Assembly: GCA_937974825.1 (NCBI GenBank)
Contig: CALJVD010000050.1
Span: 1 to 53,440, forward strand
DNA length: 53,440 nt
Direction of reading: 5' to 3'
DNA from: an uncultured Oceanospirillaceae bacterium
GTDB taxonomy: Bacteria; Pseudomonadota; Gammaproteobacteria; Pseudomonadales; Oceanobacteraceae
The notes under the pieces are model-generated. The model saw nothing but the letters and a program-made list of their open reading frames with translations. It searched no databases and was not told the origin of the DNA. The first letter of the stretch is position 1. Each line of letters begins with the position of its first letter. Positions 16,299 through 25,096 of the stretch are shown in pieces. The position numbers and the translations under genes were made by a program.

Positions 16299-17906
16299 TT
16301 AGAGTTGTCCTAGTGCTTTTAAGTGCTTAGGTGTTAATACCGTATCAAATGCGCGTGGTAAGGTGCTGGGGTAATCTCGGCTAAAGTGCAGCCCACGACT
16401 TTCTTTGCGCAGCAGGGCAGAGTGAATAATAAGTTCTGCTACATCCACTAGGTTTCTTAGTTCAAGCAGGTTATGGCTAACCTTATGGTTGCTGTAAAAC
16501 TCATGGATTTCTTGGCGCAGTAATTGAACGCGGTGATCGGCGCGTAGTAGGCGCTTGTCTGTTCTTACAATTCCAACGTAGTCCCACATAAAGCGTCTGA
16601 GTTCGTCCCAGTTGTGTGAAATTACGACATCCTCATCGGAGTCTGTGACCAAGCTTGCATCCCAGTCACGAATTTCTGGTAGCTCTTCTAAAAAGTCTGT
16701 ATGTGCAACAATGTCTTTTGCTGCAGAACGCGCAAATACAAAGCATTCTAATAATGAGTTGCTGGCCAAACGGTTGGCGCCATGTAAGCCGGTACAGGCT
16801 GTTTCGCCAATAGCGTACAGGTGTTCAATATCGGTTCGACCATGGTGGTCCGTAACAACTCCACCACAGGTGTAGTGTGCAGCCGGAACAATAGGAATAG
16901 GTTCTTTGGTGATATCGATCCCCAGTTCTAGGCAGCGCTCATAGATGGTTGGGAAGTGCCCTTTAATAAAGTCTGCAGGTTTGTGACTGATGTCTAAAAA
17001 TAGGCAGTCTGCCCCTAAGCGTTTCATTTCATGATCAATGGCGCGCGCGACTATATCCCGAGGGGCAAGTTCGGCGCGCTCATCAAAGCGGTGCATAAAG
17101 CGTTTGCCGTCGGGCAGTAAAAGTTTCCCGCCTTCACCGCGTACCGCTTCGGTAATTAAAAATGATTTGGCCTGCGGGTGGTATAAGCAGGTTGGGTGGA
17201 ACTGGTTGAATTCCATATTGGCAACACGGCAGCCTGCCCGCCATGCCATGGCAATGCCATCGCCTGAGGCACCATCTGGGTTGCTGGTATATAAGTAGAC
17301 TTTGCTGGCACCACCGGTGGCAAGAGCCACAGCATGAGCGCGAATAGTGTCGACTTCGGTGGTTTCGTTGTTTAAAAAATAGGCGCCACAGCAGCCATGA
17401 CCGCTTAAACCTAGCTTGCGGCGAGTAATAAGGTCTATAGCAATATGGTTTTGCTTAAAATGAATGTTGCTACGTTTTTGAGCTTCTTCTAATAGGGTGT
17501 TAAAGATGGCGTGGCCAGTGGCGTCAGCAGCATGAATAATACGACGGGCACTGTGGCCGCCTTCACGAGTAAGGTGAAAGTGATTAGGGCTGTCTTGCGT
17601 AAAAGGCACGCCTAAATCAATAAGCCATTGAATGGCAGCGGTCGAGTTTTCTACTGTGTAGCGTACTGAGGGCTCGTGGCACAAGCCTGCGCCAGCGTTT
17701 AAGGTGTCTTGCACGTGTGCTTCAATGTTGTCATCTTTATCGATAACACCAGCAACACCGCCTTGTGCCCAGCGGGTAGATCCGGCATCTAAGCGTTCTT
17801 TACTTACAACCGCAATTTGTAAGTGTTCAGGCAAAGACAGCGCCAACGTAAGGCCGGCAGCACCGCTTCCTATGATTAGTACATCAAAATGGTAGAATTC
17901 GCTCAT
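16299..17906 (-). CDS. nadB: L-aspartate oxidase
   Basis: This 535-residue FAD enzyme oxidises L-aspartate to iminoaspartate, the first step of NAD+ synthesis with NadA. The N-terminal FAD site is VLIIGSGAAGLTLALSL, and a GSTRWAQGGVAG segment follows. The substrate region contains HTREGGHSARRIIHAADATG and the catalytic-arginine region RGEGGKLLLPDGKRF. The C-terminal flap and helical domain of the succinate dehydrogenase-like superfamily are complete (WDELRRFMWDYVGIVRTDKRL). Length is normal. Its position divergent from the rpoE/algU operon is the classic pseudomonad and enterobacterial arrangement. Confidence 0.96.
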   Translation of the reverse strand: MSEFYHFDVLIIGSGAAGLTLALSLPEHLQIAVVSKERLDAGSTRWAQGGVAGVIDKDDNIEAHVQDTLNAGAGLCHEPSVRYTVENSTAAIQWLIDLGVPFTQDSPNHFHLTREGGHSARRIIHAADATGHAIFNTLLEEAQKRSNIHFKQNHIAIDLITRRKLGLSGHGCCGAYFLNNETTEVDTIRAHAVALATGGASKVYLYTSNPDGASGDGIAMAWRAGCRVANMEFNQFHPTCLYHPQAKSFLITEAVRGEGGKLLLPDGKRFMHRFDERAELAPRDIVARAIDHEMKRLGADCLFLDISHKPADFIKGHFPTIYERCLELGIDITKEPIPIVPAAHYTCGGVVTDHHGRTDIEHLYAIGETACTGLHGANRLASNSLLECFVFARSAAKDIVAHTDFLEELPEIRDWDASLVTDSDEDVVISHNWDELRRFMWDYVGIVRTDKRLLRADHRVQLLRQEIHEFYSNHKVSHNLLELRNLVDVAELIIHSALLRKESRGLHFSRDYPSTLPRAFDTVLTPKHLKALGQL

Positions 17907-17997
17907 AAACAGTATGTTTCGTCAGTAAAAAAACAGGCAATTTTGCCGATGAAGCATGATACACTGCCACTCCTTTTTTCGGGAATGATTATTTTAG

Positions 17998-18026
17998 GGA
18001 ACTTATTGAAATTAATGCCTCTCATA
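17998..18026 (+). promoter_or_regulatory. Sigma-E/AlgU-type promoter of rpoE
   Basis: GGAACTT (17998-18004) is followed 17 bases later by TCATA (18022-18026). This fits the extracytoplasmic-function consensus GAACTT-N16/17-TCtgA. It lies 33 bases ahead of the rpoE start, consistent with positive autoregulation. A strong GGGAG ribosome-binding site follows. Confidence 0.75.
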
Positions 18027-18058
18027 GTAATAACCTGAAAATAAGAAGGGAGCCTAAC

Positions 18059-18700
18059 ATGGGGCAGGCAGCAACTATTGTTCGTTTGACAACAGCAGAT
18101 CAGCGCATGACCGACCAACAAGAAAATGACCAGCAGCTCGTGGCGCGTGTACAGAAAGGTGACCGCCGTGCCTTTGACCTATTGGTTATCAAATATCAGC
18201 ATAGAATTTTAGCGTTAGTAAGTCGTTTTGTACCTGACTTTGCCGAAGCGCAAGATGTGGCCCAAGAAGCATTTGTTAAGGCCTATCGTGCATTGCCAAA
18301 TTTCCGTGGTGACAGCCAGTTTTATACTTGGATGTACCGCATTGCAGTAAATACTGCGAAAAACTATTTAGTAAGTCGTAACCGTCGTACACCTACTCGT
18401 GATATTGACATAGATGATGCTGAGTTCTTTGCCGAAGAAGCCAGCATGAAAGATATTTCATCGCCCGATGCATTGTTGCAGCGAGACCAGTTACAAAAAG
18501 TTGTTTTTGACGCAATCGAAGACTTACCTGATGAATTACGCCGTGCAATTACATTGCGCGAATTAGAAGGACTTAGTTACGAAGAAATTGCAGAAGTAAT
18601 GGATTGTCCAATTGGCACCGTTCGTTCACGTATTTTCCGAGCACGTGAAGCAATTGAGCGTAAGATGGAGCCATTAATGGCTCAGGTAGATATGGCTTAA
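18059..18700 (+). CDS. rpoE: Extracytoplasmic-function sigma factor RpoE/AlgU
   Basis: This is the envelope-stress sigma factor. It shows region 2 (RRAFDLLVIKYQHRILALV, DVAQEAFVKAYRAL, FYTWMYRIAVNTAKNYLV) and region 4 (LRELEGLSYEEIAEVMDC, GTVRSRIFRAREAIE). The family N-terminus aligns with MTDQQENDQQLV at 18107, but the only good ribosome-binding site (GGGAG) precedes the ATG at 18059. I therefore report the longer 213-residue form with a 16-residue extension, and note the alternative. It is the first gene of rpoE-mucA-mucB-mucC-mucD and has a sigma-E-like promoter of its own. The assignment is firm; the start is not. Confidence 0.95.
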   Translation: MGQAATIVRLTTADQRMTDQQENDQQLVARVQKGDRRAFDLLVIKYQHRILALVSRFVPDFAEAQDVAQEAFVKAYRALPNFRGDSQFYTWMYRIAVNTAKNYLVSRNRRTPTRDIDIDDAEFFAEEASMKDISSPDALLQRDQLQKVVFDAIEDLPDELRRAITLRELEGLSYEEIAEVMDCPIGTVRSRIFRAREAIERKMEPLMAQVDMA

Positions 18701-18718
18701 GCCATTGAGAGGTGAGAG

Positions 18719-19306
18719 ATGAATGAACGTATAAATGAATCCTTATCAGCCTTAATGGATGGTGAAGCCGATGAGCTTGAAATCCGTCGATTGCTGAATC
18801 AAGACGAGCAACAACAAGTATTTGATAAGTGGAGTAAATACCATCTTATCGGTGCTGTGTTGCGCGATCAGCCAGCCACTACCCTAGATTTATCTAAGGG
18901 TGTTCGCCAGGCGCTCGATGGTGAACCAATGGACGATGTCCTGTTAGTTCCTAACCCCCAAGTTGCCCAACCTAATAAGTTACGTTGGTTAATGGCGTCT
19001 GGGGCAGTTGCTGCGAGTGTTACCTTAGCTGTGCTGGTGGGTGTGCAGTGGCAACAAAACGATCCGTTTACGGGTAAACAGTCTGTCCAGTACGCAAGTT
19101 CGATGCAGACTAATCCAGCAGCGCTTAATGTTACAGAGACAACAATGCTGAGCGTTGAAGAAGAATTGCAGCTGAAAGAAGCGCAAATGAAGCTGCAAGA
19201 ATATGTTTTAAGACATAACGATGAAACCAACACGGGTGGCGCGCCTGTTATGTTACCTCATGCCCGTACTGTTAATTTCAGCCAAGGGGTTGAGATAAAA
19301 CGGTGA
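18719..19306 (+). CDS. mucA: Anti-sigma-E factor RseA/MucA
   Basis: The 195-residue protein has an N-terminal cytoplasmic anti-sigma domain (ESLSALMDGEADELEIRRLL, KWSKYHLIGAVLRDQ), a single transmembrane helix near residues 97-115 (WLMASGAVAASVTLAVLVGV), and a periplasmic part. It holds RpoE inactive until regulated proteolysis by DegS/AlgW-type and RseP-type proteases. It lies 18 bases after rpoE and overlaps mucB by 4 bases (GTGA), so all are translated from one message. The C-terminus does not end in an obvious PDZ-type signal. Confidence 0.93.
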   Translation: MNERINESLSALMDGEADELEIRRLLNQDEQQQVFDKWSKYHLIGAVLRDQPATTLDLSKGVRQALDGEPMDDVLLVPNPQVAQPNKLRWLMASGAVAASVTLAVLVGVQWQQNDPFTGKQSVQYASSMQTNPAALNVTETTMLSVEEELQLKEAQMKLQEYVLRHNDETNTGGAPVMLPHARTVNFSQGVEIKR

Positions 19307-20235
19307 TTAGAGCACTGATATTATTGTTGTTACCGGTGTGGACGTTAGCTGATATAAGCGAAAGCCCGCAGCAAATTCTCGAAAGCGTTGCTCAAGCTGC
19401 TCGTCAACAAAACTATCAGGGTACCATTGTTATGGCATCTTCCTCTCATTGGCAAACAATGGAAGTGAAGCATGCAATGATTAACGGTGAAGAGTATGAG
19501 CGCCTAAAGCAATTAACGGGCGCCTCACAAGAATCGATTAAGCGTGGTGCAGAGCATGTTTGTAGTCACGCAGAACACCTACCCTTGCATCGACCTCTTA
19601 AAAATCCACTGCGTATACCAACCCCTAAGCCAGATCAAAACTTTGCTTATGATTTTACTTACGGCGACTTGCAACGCATGGCTGGACGAATGGTTCAGCC
19701 GTTAAATGTTAAACCGTATGACAACAAGCGTTACGGCTTAACCTTGTGGATAGATAAAAAATCCAAATTATTACTGGGCGTTGATCTGTTAGATAGCAAA
19801 CAGAATGTTTTAGAGCGCACGCATTATGTGGATATCTCGTTGGCGGCTGAGTTAACGCCTCAAGATTTTATTCCCAATATGCCGGCTCACGGGGTTCAGA
19901 GAAGTATAACTGAACCTGAAAAAAGTATTGCTCAGGTTGGCTGGAAACCATACTGGCTGCCTGTCGGTTTTGAGTTGACCCATGCCTTAGAAGAAGATGG
20001 CAGTGTGCGTTTAATGTATTTTGATGGCATAACGGCATTTTCTGTTTTCATAGACCGATCTGATAACGCGCCTGCGTTAGAACAGCAATGGGGGGCGACC
20101 GCAGCAGTGGTTATTCCGGTTGCGTACAATGAATCTATCCACAGGGTAACAGCCGTCGGTGAAGTGCCATTAAGTACGCTGCGCGAAATAGTCGCGTCGG
20201 TAAAACCGAATTTGGTAGCAAACACTCAGGAGTGA
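19303..20235 (+). CDS. mucB: Periplasmic sigma-E regulator RseB/MucB
   Basis: The 310-residue product starts at a GTG overlapping the mucA stop and has a short signal peptide (MIRALILLLLPVWTLA). It resembles RseB/MucB: an N-terminal lipoprotein-like domain (ILESVAQAARQQNYQGTIVMASSSHWQTMEVKH) and a smaller C-terminal domain (WKPYWLPVGFELTHAL, SVFIDRSDNAP). In the family it binds the periplasmic part of the anti-sigma factor and shields it from proteolysis, sensing mislocalised lipopolysaccharide or lipoproteins. Position and length support the assignment. Confidence 0.9.
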   Translation: MIRALILLLLPVWTLADISESPQQILESVAQAARQQNYQGTIVMASSSHWQTMEVKHAMINGEEYERLKQLTGASQESIKRGAEHVCSHAEHLPLHRPLKNPLRIPTPKPDQNFAYDFTYGDLQRMAGRMVQPLNVKPYDNKRYGLTLWIDKKSKLLLGVDLLDSKQNVLERTHYVDISLAAELTPQDFIPNMPAHGVQRSITEPEKSIAQVGWKPYWLPVGFELTHALEEDGSVRLMYFDGITAFSVFIDRSDNAPALEQQWGATAAVVIPVAYNESIHRVTAVGEVPLSTLREIVASVKPNLVANTQE

Positions 20236-20240
20236 TTTGA

Positions 20241-20678
20241 ATGAATCAAGAGTGGGTTACCGTTAAACAAATAGAGCCAGGTGGCATTTGGGTAGAGTCA
20301 TTACAGCGAAGTGCTTGTGATTCATGTAACGCCCGTTCTGGCTGCGGACAGCGCACTTTAAGTCAGCTGGGTAAACCCATTCGTCTGTGGATTCCCAGTG
20401 AAGAAACCTTTCAAATTGGCCAACAGGTTTTGGTGGAACTTCCTACCGGCGGCTTGGCTCTAAGTTCATTGATGTTATACGGCCTACCTTTGGTCACTCT
20501 TGTTGTTGCTGCCATGCTGGGGCAACGACTTGAAAGTGATGTTGCCGCCGCAATATTAGGATTTGTTGGTTTAATCGTCGGTTTGTTAATAAGCCGCAAT
20601 GTAATCCAACGTTATAAACACTTATGGCAGCCTAAAATATTACCAAACTGTATTAAGACCGTGTTAATTGATCAATAA
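20241..20678 (+). CDS. mucC: RseC/MucC family inner-membrane protein
   Basis: This 145-residue protein belongs to the SoxR-reducing/RseC family. An N-terminal cysteine cluster CDSCNARSGCG (residues about 28-38) may bind a cofactor, and two transmembrane helices follow (ALSSLMLYGLPLVTLVVAAML and AAILGFVGLIVGLLIS). The family modulates sigma-E activity in pseudomonads and is linked to SoxR reduction and thiamine synthesis elsewhere. It starts 5 bases after mucB and is part of the same operon. Confidence 0.88.
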   Translation: MNQEWVTVKQIEPGGIWVESLQRSACDSCNARSGCGQRTLSQLGKPIRLWIPSEETFQIGQQVLVELPTGGLALSSLMLYGLPLVTLVVAAMLGQRLESDVAAAILGFVGLIVGLLISRNVIQRYKHLWQPKILPNCIKTVLIDQ

Positions 20679-20691
20679 TCAGGACTGAATT

Positions 20692-22080
20692 ATGAAAAAA
20701 TTAAGCAGTATTTATGTTGCGCTGATCTTTTTTCTAAGTGCTTGCACTGTTGAAGCTGATCTTCCCGACTTCCGCGATTTAGTTAAAGAAACTTCTCCAG
20801 CGGTGGTCAATATCAGTACAGTTCAGCACGCAAAATCTCTTGAATCCTATTCGCAACAATATGGTTTGCCGCAAGAGGTTCCAGAGATATTTCGCCATTT
20901 CTTTGGCTCGCCTGATATTTTTTCACACCCACAGCGTTCAGAGCGTACGTCATTAGGTTCAGGCTTTATTATCTCTAAAGATGGTTATATTTTGACCAAT
21001 AACCACGTTATACAAAATGCCGATGAAATAGTGGTGCGCCTAAGCGATAGGCGTGAGCTAGACGCGACCTTAATAGGCGCCGATGAAGCCACCGATGTGG
21101 CCTTACTAAAAGTTGAAGCAAAAAATCTTCCAACGGTTGCTTTAGGTGATTCAGAAGACTTAGAAGTGGGTGAGTGGGTTGTAGCTATTGGCTCCCCTTT
21201 TGGTTTTGATCACTCTGTTACTGCCGGTATTGTCAGTGCTAAGGGACGTAGCTTGCCGAATGATAACTATGTGCCGTTTATTCAGACAGACGTCGCCATT
21301 AACCCTGGTAACTCGGGGGGGCCACTATTTAATTTAGACGGAAAGGTAGTGGGCATTAACTCACAAATCTATACCCGTTCAGGTGGCTTTATGGGCGTTT
21401 CATTTGCCATTCCTATTAACGTTGCCCTAGAGGTAAGTGAGCAACTTAAAGACAGTGGCCGTGTGAGCCGTGGCTGGTTAGGGGTATTGATTCAAGAAGT
21501 AAATAAAGACTTAGCCGAGTCCTTTGGGTTAAGTAAGGCTGCAGGTGCCTTGGTCGCACAGGTAATGCCTGATGGTCCTGCCTCGAAGAGTGACTTACGC
21601 AGCGGTGATGTGATTACGCACTTAGACGGCAAGCCTATTGTATTATCGTCTGATTTGCCGCAGCTTATCGGGCGTGTTCAGCCGGGCAGTAAAGTGACCC
21701 TGCAAGTAATGCGTAACGGCAAGAAGAAAAAAGTTGTGGTAGAGGTTGGTCAGATTCCTGAAAAAGGCAATCAGCTTGCCGACAGCAGCTCTGTTAAGGC
21801 TGATGCTGCAGACCGTTTAGGTGTTACCGTAAGCGAACTAACGGCCAGACAGCGTCAGCAACAAGGGGCGGGCGTAGTGGTGCAACAGTTAAGACGTGGT
21901 GCAGCGTCAGATGCGGGCATTATGCGTGGTGATATCATTACTATGATTGATCATCAACCGGTTGGCTCTGTGGCTGAGTTTAATAAAGCGGTTGCTAATA
22001 TCCCAAGTAATAAAAATATTTCGGTGCGATTGATTCGTCGTGGTAATGCCATGTTCGTGGCGTTAAAAGTGAACGACTAA
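20692..22080 (+). CDS. mucD: Periplasmic serine protease MucD (DegP/DegQ family)
   Basis: This 462-residue protease/chaperone degrades misfolded envelope proteins and damps the sigma-E response. The catalytic triad is visible: ILTNNHVI (His), ATDVALLKV (Asp) and NPGNSGGPLFN (Ser). Two PDZ domains follow, at about residues 260-350 and 370-460 (GWLGVLIQEVNKDLAESFGL; RRGAASDAGIMRGDIITMIDH). Unusually, the signal peptide ends LSAC at residues 14-17, a fair lipobox, so the protein may be a lipoprotein rather than a free periplasmic protease. An AGGA site precedes the ATG. It ends the sigma-E operon, with a terminator behind it. Confidence 0.94.
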   Translation: MKKLSSIYVALIFFLSACTVEADLPDFRDLVKETSPAVVNISTVQHAKSLESYSQQYGLPQEVPEIFRHFFGSPDIFSHPQRSERTSLGSGFIISKDGYILTNNHVIQNADEIVVRLSDRRELDATLIGADEATDVALLKVEAKNLPTVALGDSEDLEVGEWVVAIGSPFGFDHSVTAGIVSAKGRSLPNDNYVPFIQTDVAINPGNSGGPLFNLDGKVVGINSQIYTRSGGFMGVSFAIPINVALEVSEQLKDSGRVSRGWLGVLIQEVNKDLAESFGLSKAAGALVAQVMPDGPASKSDLRSGDVITHLDGKPIVLSSDLPQLIGRVQPGSKVTLQVMRNGKKKKVVVEVGQIPEKGNQLADSSSVKADAADRLGVTVSELTARQRQQQGAGVVVQQLRRGAASDAGIMRGDIITMIDHQPVGSVAEFNKAVANIPSNKNISVRLIRRGNAMFVALKVND

Positions 22081-22120
22081 ATATTTAAAAACCGATCTTT
22101 TAATACAAGATAAAAGCATA

Positions 22121-22154
22121 AAACGGCTCTTGAGTAGTACCTTAAGAGCCGTTT
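22121..22154 (+). terminator. Terminator of the rpoE-mucABCD operon
   Basis: AAACGGCTCTT and AAGAGCCGTTT are perfect 11-base arms with a 12-base loop, followed by a T-rich stretch, 40 bases after the mucD stop. It separates the stress operon from lepA. Confidence 0.85.
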
Positions 22155-22248
22155 CTGCTTGCCTGTCGCCTACCGATAGAAATAGCCTTTACGCTACAAT
22201 TCAAGTAAAATAATTAACCATTTAAATCCATTATCAATAGGTTTTTTC

Positions 22249-24048
22249 GTGAGCCAACTGGACCACATTCGTAACTTTTCAATTATCGCGCATATCGACC
22301 ATGGTAAATCCACCTTATCAGACCGAATTATTCAGGTGTGTGGAGGCTTGGAAGACAGAGAGATGCAGGCCCAGGTTTTAGACTCCATGGATATCGAGCG
22401 AGAGCGCGGTATTACCATTAAAGCGCAAAGCGTTACTTTAAATTATAAAGCCAGAGACGGTAAAACGTATCTGCTTAACTTCATTGACACCCCAGGGCAC
22501 GTTGACTTCAGTTATGAGGTCAGCCGCTCTTTAGCCGCCTGTGAAGGGGCGCTACTGGTTGTAGACGCAGCACAAGGGGTGGAAGCTCAGTCGGTTGCTA
22601 ACTGCTATACCGCCATTGAGCAAGGCCTAGAAGTACGTCCTGTATTAAACAAAATGGACTTACCACAAGCTGACCCTGATAAAGTTGCTCAAGAAATTGA
22701 AGATATCATCGGTATTGATGCTACTGGAGCCGTACGTTGCAGTGCGAAAAGCGGTCTTAACGTTGAAGACGTGATTGAAGACTTAGTGGCAAACATCCCT
22801 GCGCCTGAAGGCGATCCAGACGCTCCACTACAAGCGCTTATTATTGACTCATGGTTTGATGCGTACTTAGGTGTTGTATCGTTGATTCGTGTGAAAAACG
22901 GCAGCATTAAAAAAGGCGATAAAATTCATATTAAATCGACCGGTCGTGATCACTTAGTCGATGGTATTGGTATTTTTACACCTAAGATGACCGCCACAGG
23001 CGAGTTAAAAACAGGCGAAGTAGGCTATTTGGTCGGCAGCATTAAAGACATTCATGGTGCGCCAGTGGGTGACACCATCGTTAGCTCTAAATTCCCAGAG
23101 ACCGAATCATTACCCGGCTTCCAAGAAATTAAGCCGCAAGTCTATGCTGGTTTATTCCCAGTATCCTCTGACGACTTTGAAGATTTCCGTACTGCCCTTG
23201 AAAAGCTTTCATTAAACGATGCGTCGTTATTTTATGAGCCAGAAAGCTCAGACGCATTAGGCTTTGGTTTCCGTTGTGGCTTCTTAGGTATGCTGCACAT
23301 GGAAATCATTCAAGAACGTTTAGAGCGTGAGTATGACTTAGACTTAATTACCACTGCACCAACGGTAATTTATGAAGTCACCAATAATAAGGGTGAAGTT
23401 TTGATGATTGATAGCCCATCAAAACTGCCTGACCCTGGCACTATTTCAGAAATGCGTGAGCCTATCGCAGAGTGTAATATTTTAGTGCCGCAAGAATACC
23501 TTGGTAACGTTATTTCGTTGTGTGTAGAAAAACGTGGTGTTCAAATCGATATGCAGTACACAGGTTCGCAGGTGGCGCTGACCTACGAAATTCCTATGGC
23601 TGAAGTAGTCATGGACTTCTTTGACCGAATTAAATCGGCTAGCCGTGGTTTTGCATCATTAGATTACAGCTTTAAGCGTTATCAAGAAGCGCCGTTAGTC
23701 CGTCTAGACGTACTGGTTAACGGTGATCGTGTGGATGCTCTAGCCGTAATTATGCACCGCGACAACGTACGTCGTCGTGGTGGATTGCTTACCGAAAAGA
23801 TGAAAGAACTGATTCCACGTCAAATGTTCGACGTAGCCATTCAAGCGGCTATTGGTAACCAAGTGGTGTCTAGAACGACCATTAAGGCGCTGCGTAAGAA
23901 CGTAACCGCGAAATGTTACGGCGGTGATATCAGCCGTAAGAAGAAACTATTGCAAAAACAAAAAGAAGGTAAGAAGCGCATGAAGCAAATTGGTAACGTG
24001 GAAATTCCACAAACCGCCTTCTTAGCCGTACTAAGGGTGGACGATTAA
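22249..24048 (+). CDS. lepA: Elongation factor 4 (LepA)
   Basis: This 599-residue translational GTPase acts on ribosomes, with proposed roles in back-translocation and in initiation or biogenesis. It starts at a GTG. The G domain shows AHIDHGKSTLSDRI (G1), ERERGITIKAQ (G2), DTPGHVDFSYEV (G3), NKMDLP (G4) and CSAKSG (G5). Domains II, III and V are recognisable, and the LepA-specific C-terminal domain ends KEGKKRMKQIGNVEIPQTAFLAVLRVDD. Length is normal. The next gene begins one base after the stop, where many relatives have lepB. Confidence 0.97.
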   Translation: MSQLDHIRNFSIIAHIDHGKSTLSDRIIQVCGGLEDREMQAQVLDSMDIERERGITIKAQSVTLNYKARDGKTYLLNFIDTPGHVDFSYEVSRSLAACEGALLVVDAAQGVEAQSVANCYTAIEQGLEVRPVLNKMDLPQADPDKVAQEIEDIIGIDATGAVRCSAKSGLNVEDVIEDLVANIPAPEGDPDAPLQALIIDSWFDAYLGVVSLIRVKNGSIKKGDKIHIKSTGRDHLVDGIGIFTPKMTATGELKTGEVGYLVGSIKDIHGAPVGDTIVSSKFPETESLPGFQEIKPQVYAGLFPVSSDDFEDFRTALEKLSLNDASLFYEPESSDALGFGFRCGFLGMLHMEIIQERLEREYDLDLITTAPTVIYEVTNNKGEVLMIDSPSKLPDPGTISEMREPIAECNILVPQEYLGNVISLCVEKRGVQIDMQYTGSQVALTYEIPMAEVVMDFFDRIKSASRGFASLDYSFKRYQEAPLVRLDVLVNGDRVDALAVIMHRDNVRRRGGLLTEKMKELIPRQMFDVAIQAAIGNQVVSRTTIKALRKNVTAKCYGGDISRKKKLLQKQKEGKKRMKQIGNVEIPQTAFLAVLRVDD

Positions 24049-24049
24049 T

Positions 24050-24406
24050 ATGCATAACCAAAAAGGCATGACCATACCCTCCATGTTAGTGGTGGGGTTA
24101 ATTTCATTGTTGCTCATTAAGGCAGCGTTTGCCGTAGTGCCCATGTACTGGGACGACAAAATGCTCAGCACTGTTTTGAATAAAATGCAGTCATCGCCTG
24201 CTAGCCAGTCAATCAATAGCCCTAAGCAGTTAAAAGGTTTAATTGAAGACCGTTTAAGCAGCAATAACTTAAACATTTCAACCGATACCGCAATTATTCA
24301 GCCGGGTAAAACCGGGTTGGTCTTAGATTGGAAGTACGAGCGTCGTGCTAACTGGATTGCTAATATTGATATCGTAATGAGCTTTCATCATCAGGCAGAA
24401 TTTTAA
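24050..24406 (+). CDS. DUF4845 single-pass membrane protein
   Basis: The 118-residue protein has a short basic N-terminus (MHNQKGM), one transmembrane helix (MLVVGLISLLLIKAAFAVVPM, residues about 12-32) and a small extracytoplasmic domain ending in DWKYERRANWIANIDIVMSF. The pattern and its place just before rnc match the DUF4845 family found in this locus across pseudomonads, where it follows lepB. The N-terminal Q-K-G-M-T-I plus hydrophobic stretch looks pilin-like, but there is no conserved pseudopilin cleavage glutamate. Function unknown. It is tightly packed, 1 base after lepA and 3 bases before rnc. Confidence 0.82.
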   Translation: MHNQKGMTIPSMLVVGLISLLLIKAAFAVVPMYWDDKMLSTVLNKMQSSPASQSINSPKQLKGLIEDRLSSNNLNISTDTAIIQPGKTGLVLDWKYERRANWIANIDIVMSFHHQAEF

Positions 24407-24409
24407 ATT

Positions 24410-25096
24410 GTGAAAAACGCATTAGAGAAGCTTAGCCAGCGTTTAGGTTACCGTTTTAAAGATGAAGATTTAGTTCACTTAGCGCTTACGCACCGTAGTA
24501 AGAGCGGCTGTAATAACGAGCGTTTAGAGTTTTTAGGCGACTCTATTTTAAACTTCATCATTGCTGAAGAGCTTTATATGCGTTTTGCGCAAGCGAAAGA
24601 AGGCAAGTTGAGCCGTTTGCGCGCTAAAATTGTTAAAGGCGCAACCTTGGCAGAAATTGCTCGTGAAAAACAACTGGGTGATTTCTTACTGTTAGGGTCG
24701 GGCGAATTAAAAAGCGGTGGCTTTCGTCGTGAATCGATTTTAGCCGATGTTGTAGAGGCATTAATCGGTGCTATTTACATGGACGCAGGCATGCCCACCG
24801 TAAAAGAATTGGTTCTAGAGTGGTTCAGTAGCCGCCTAGACCAACTTAGCTTGAGTGACCCAATCAAAGACCCTAAAACGCGCTTACAAGAATATCAGCA
24901 AGCCAATAAATTAAGCTTACCAAAGTATGAAGTTGTTAAGGTAACTGGCGCCACTAACGAGCAATTATTTACCGTTGCATGCTCGGTACCAGAGTGGCCA
25001 GAGACTGTTTCGGCGACAGGCAGTAGCCGTCGTGCCGCAGAACAACAAGCAGCCTCTGAGCTGTTGATCAAACTTGGCCTGGAGAAAACATCATGA
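24410..25096 (+). CDS. rnc: Ribonuclease III
   Basis: This 228-residue dsRNA-specific endoribonuclease processes rRNA precursors and mRNAs. It starts at a GTG. The signature NERLEFLGDSILNFIIAE (residues about 35-52) contains the catalytic acidic residues, and a second acidic site lies in DVVEALIGAIYMDAG. The C-terminal dsRNA-binding domain is present (DPKTRLQEYQQANKLSLPKYEV, ending AAEQQAASELLIKLGL). It overlaps era by 4 bases (ATGA), as in most gammaproteobacteria. High confidence. Confidence 0.96.
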   Translation: MKNALEKLSQRLGYRFKDEDLVHLALTHRSKSGCNNERLEFLGDSILNFIIAEELYMRFAQAKEGKLSRLRAKIVKGATLAEIAREKQLGDFLLLGSGELKSGGFRRESILADVVEALIGAIYMDAGMPTVKELVLEWFSSRLDQLSLSDPIKDPKTRLQEYQQANKLSLPKYEVVKVTGATNEQLFTVACSVPEWPETVSATGSSRRAAEQQAASELLIKLGLEKTS

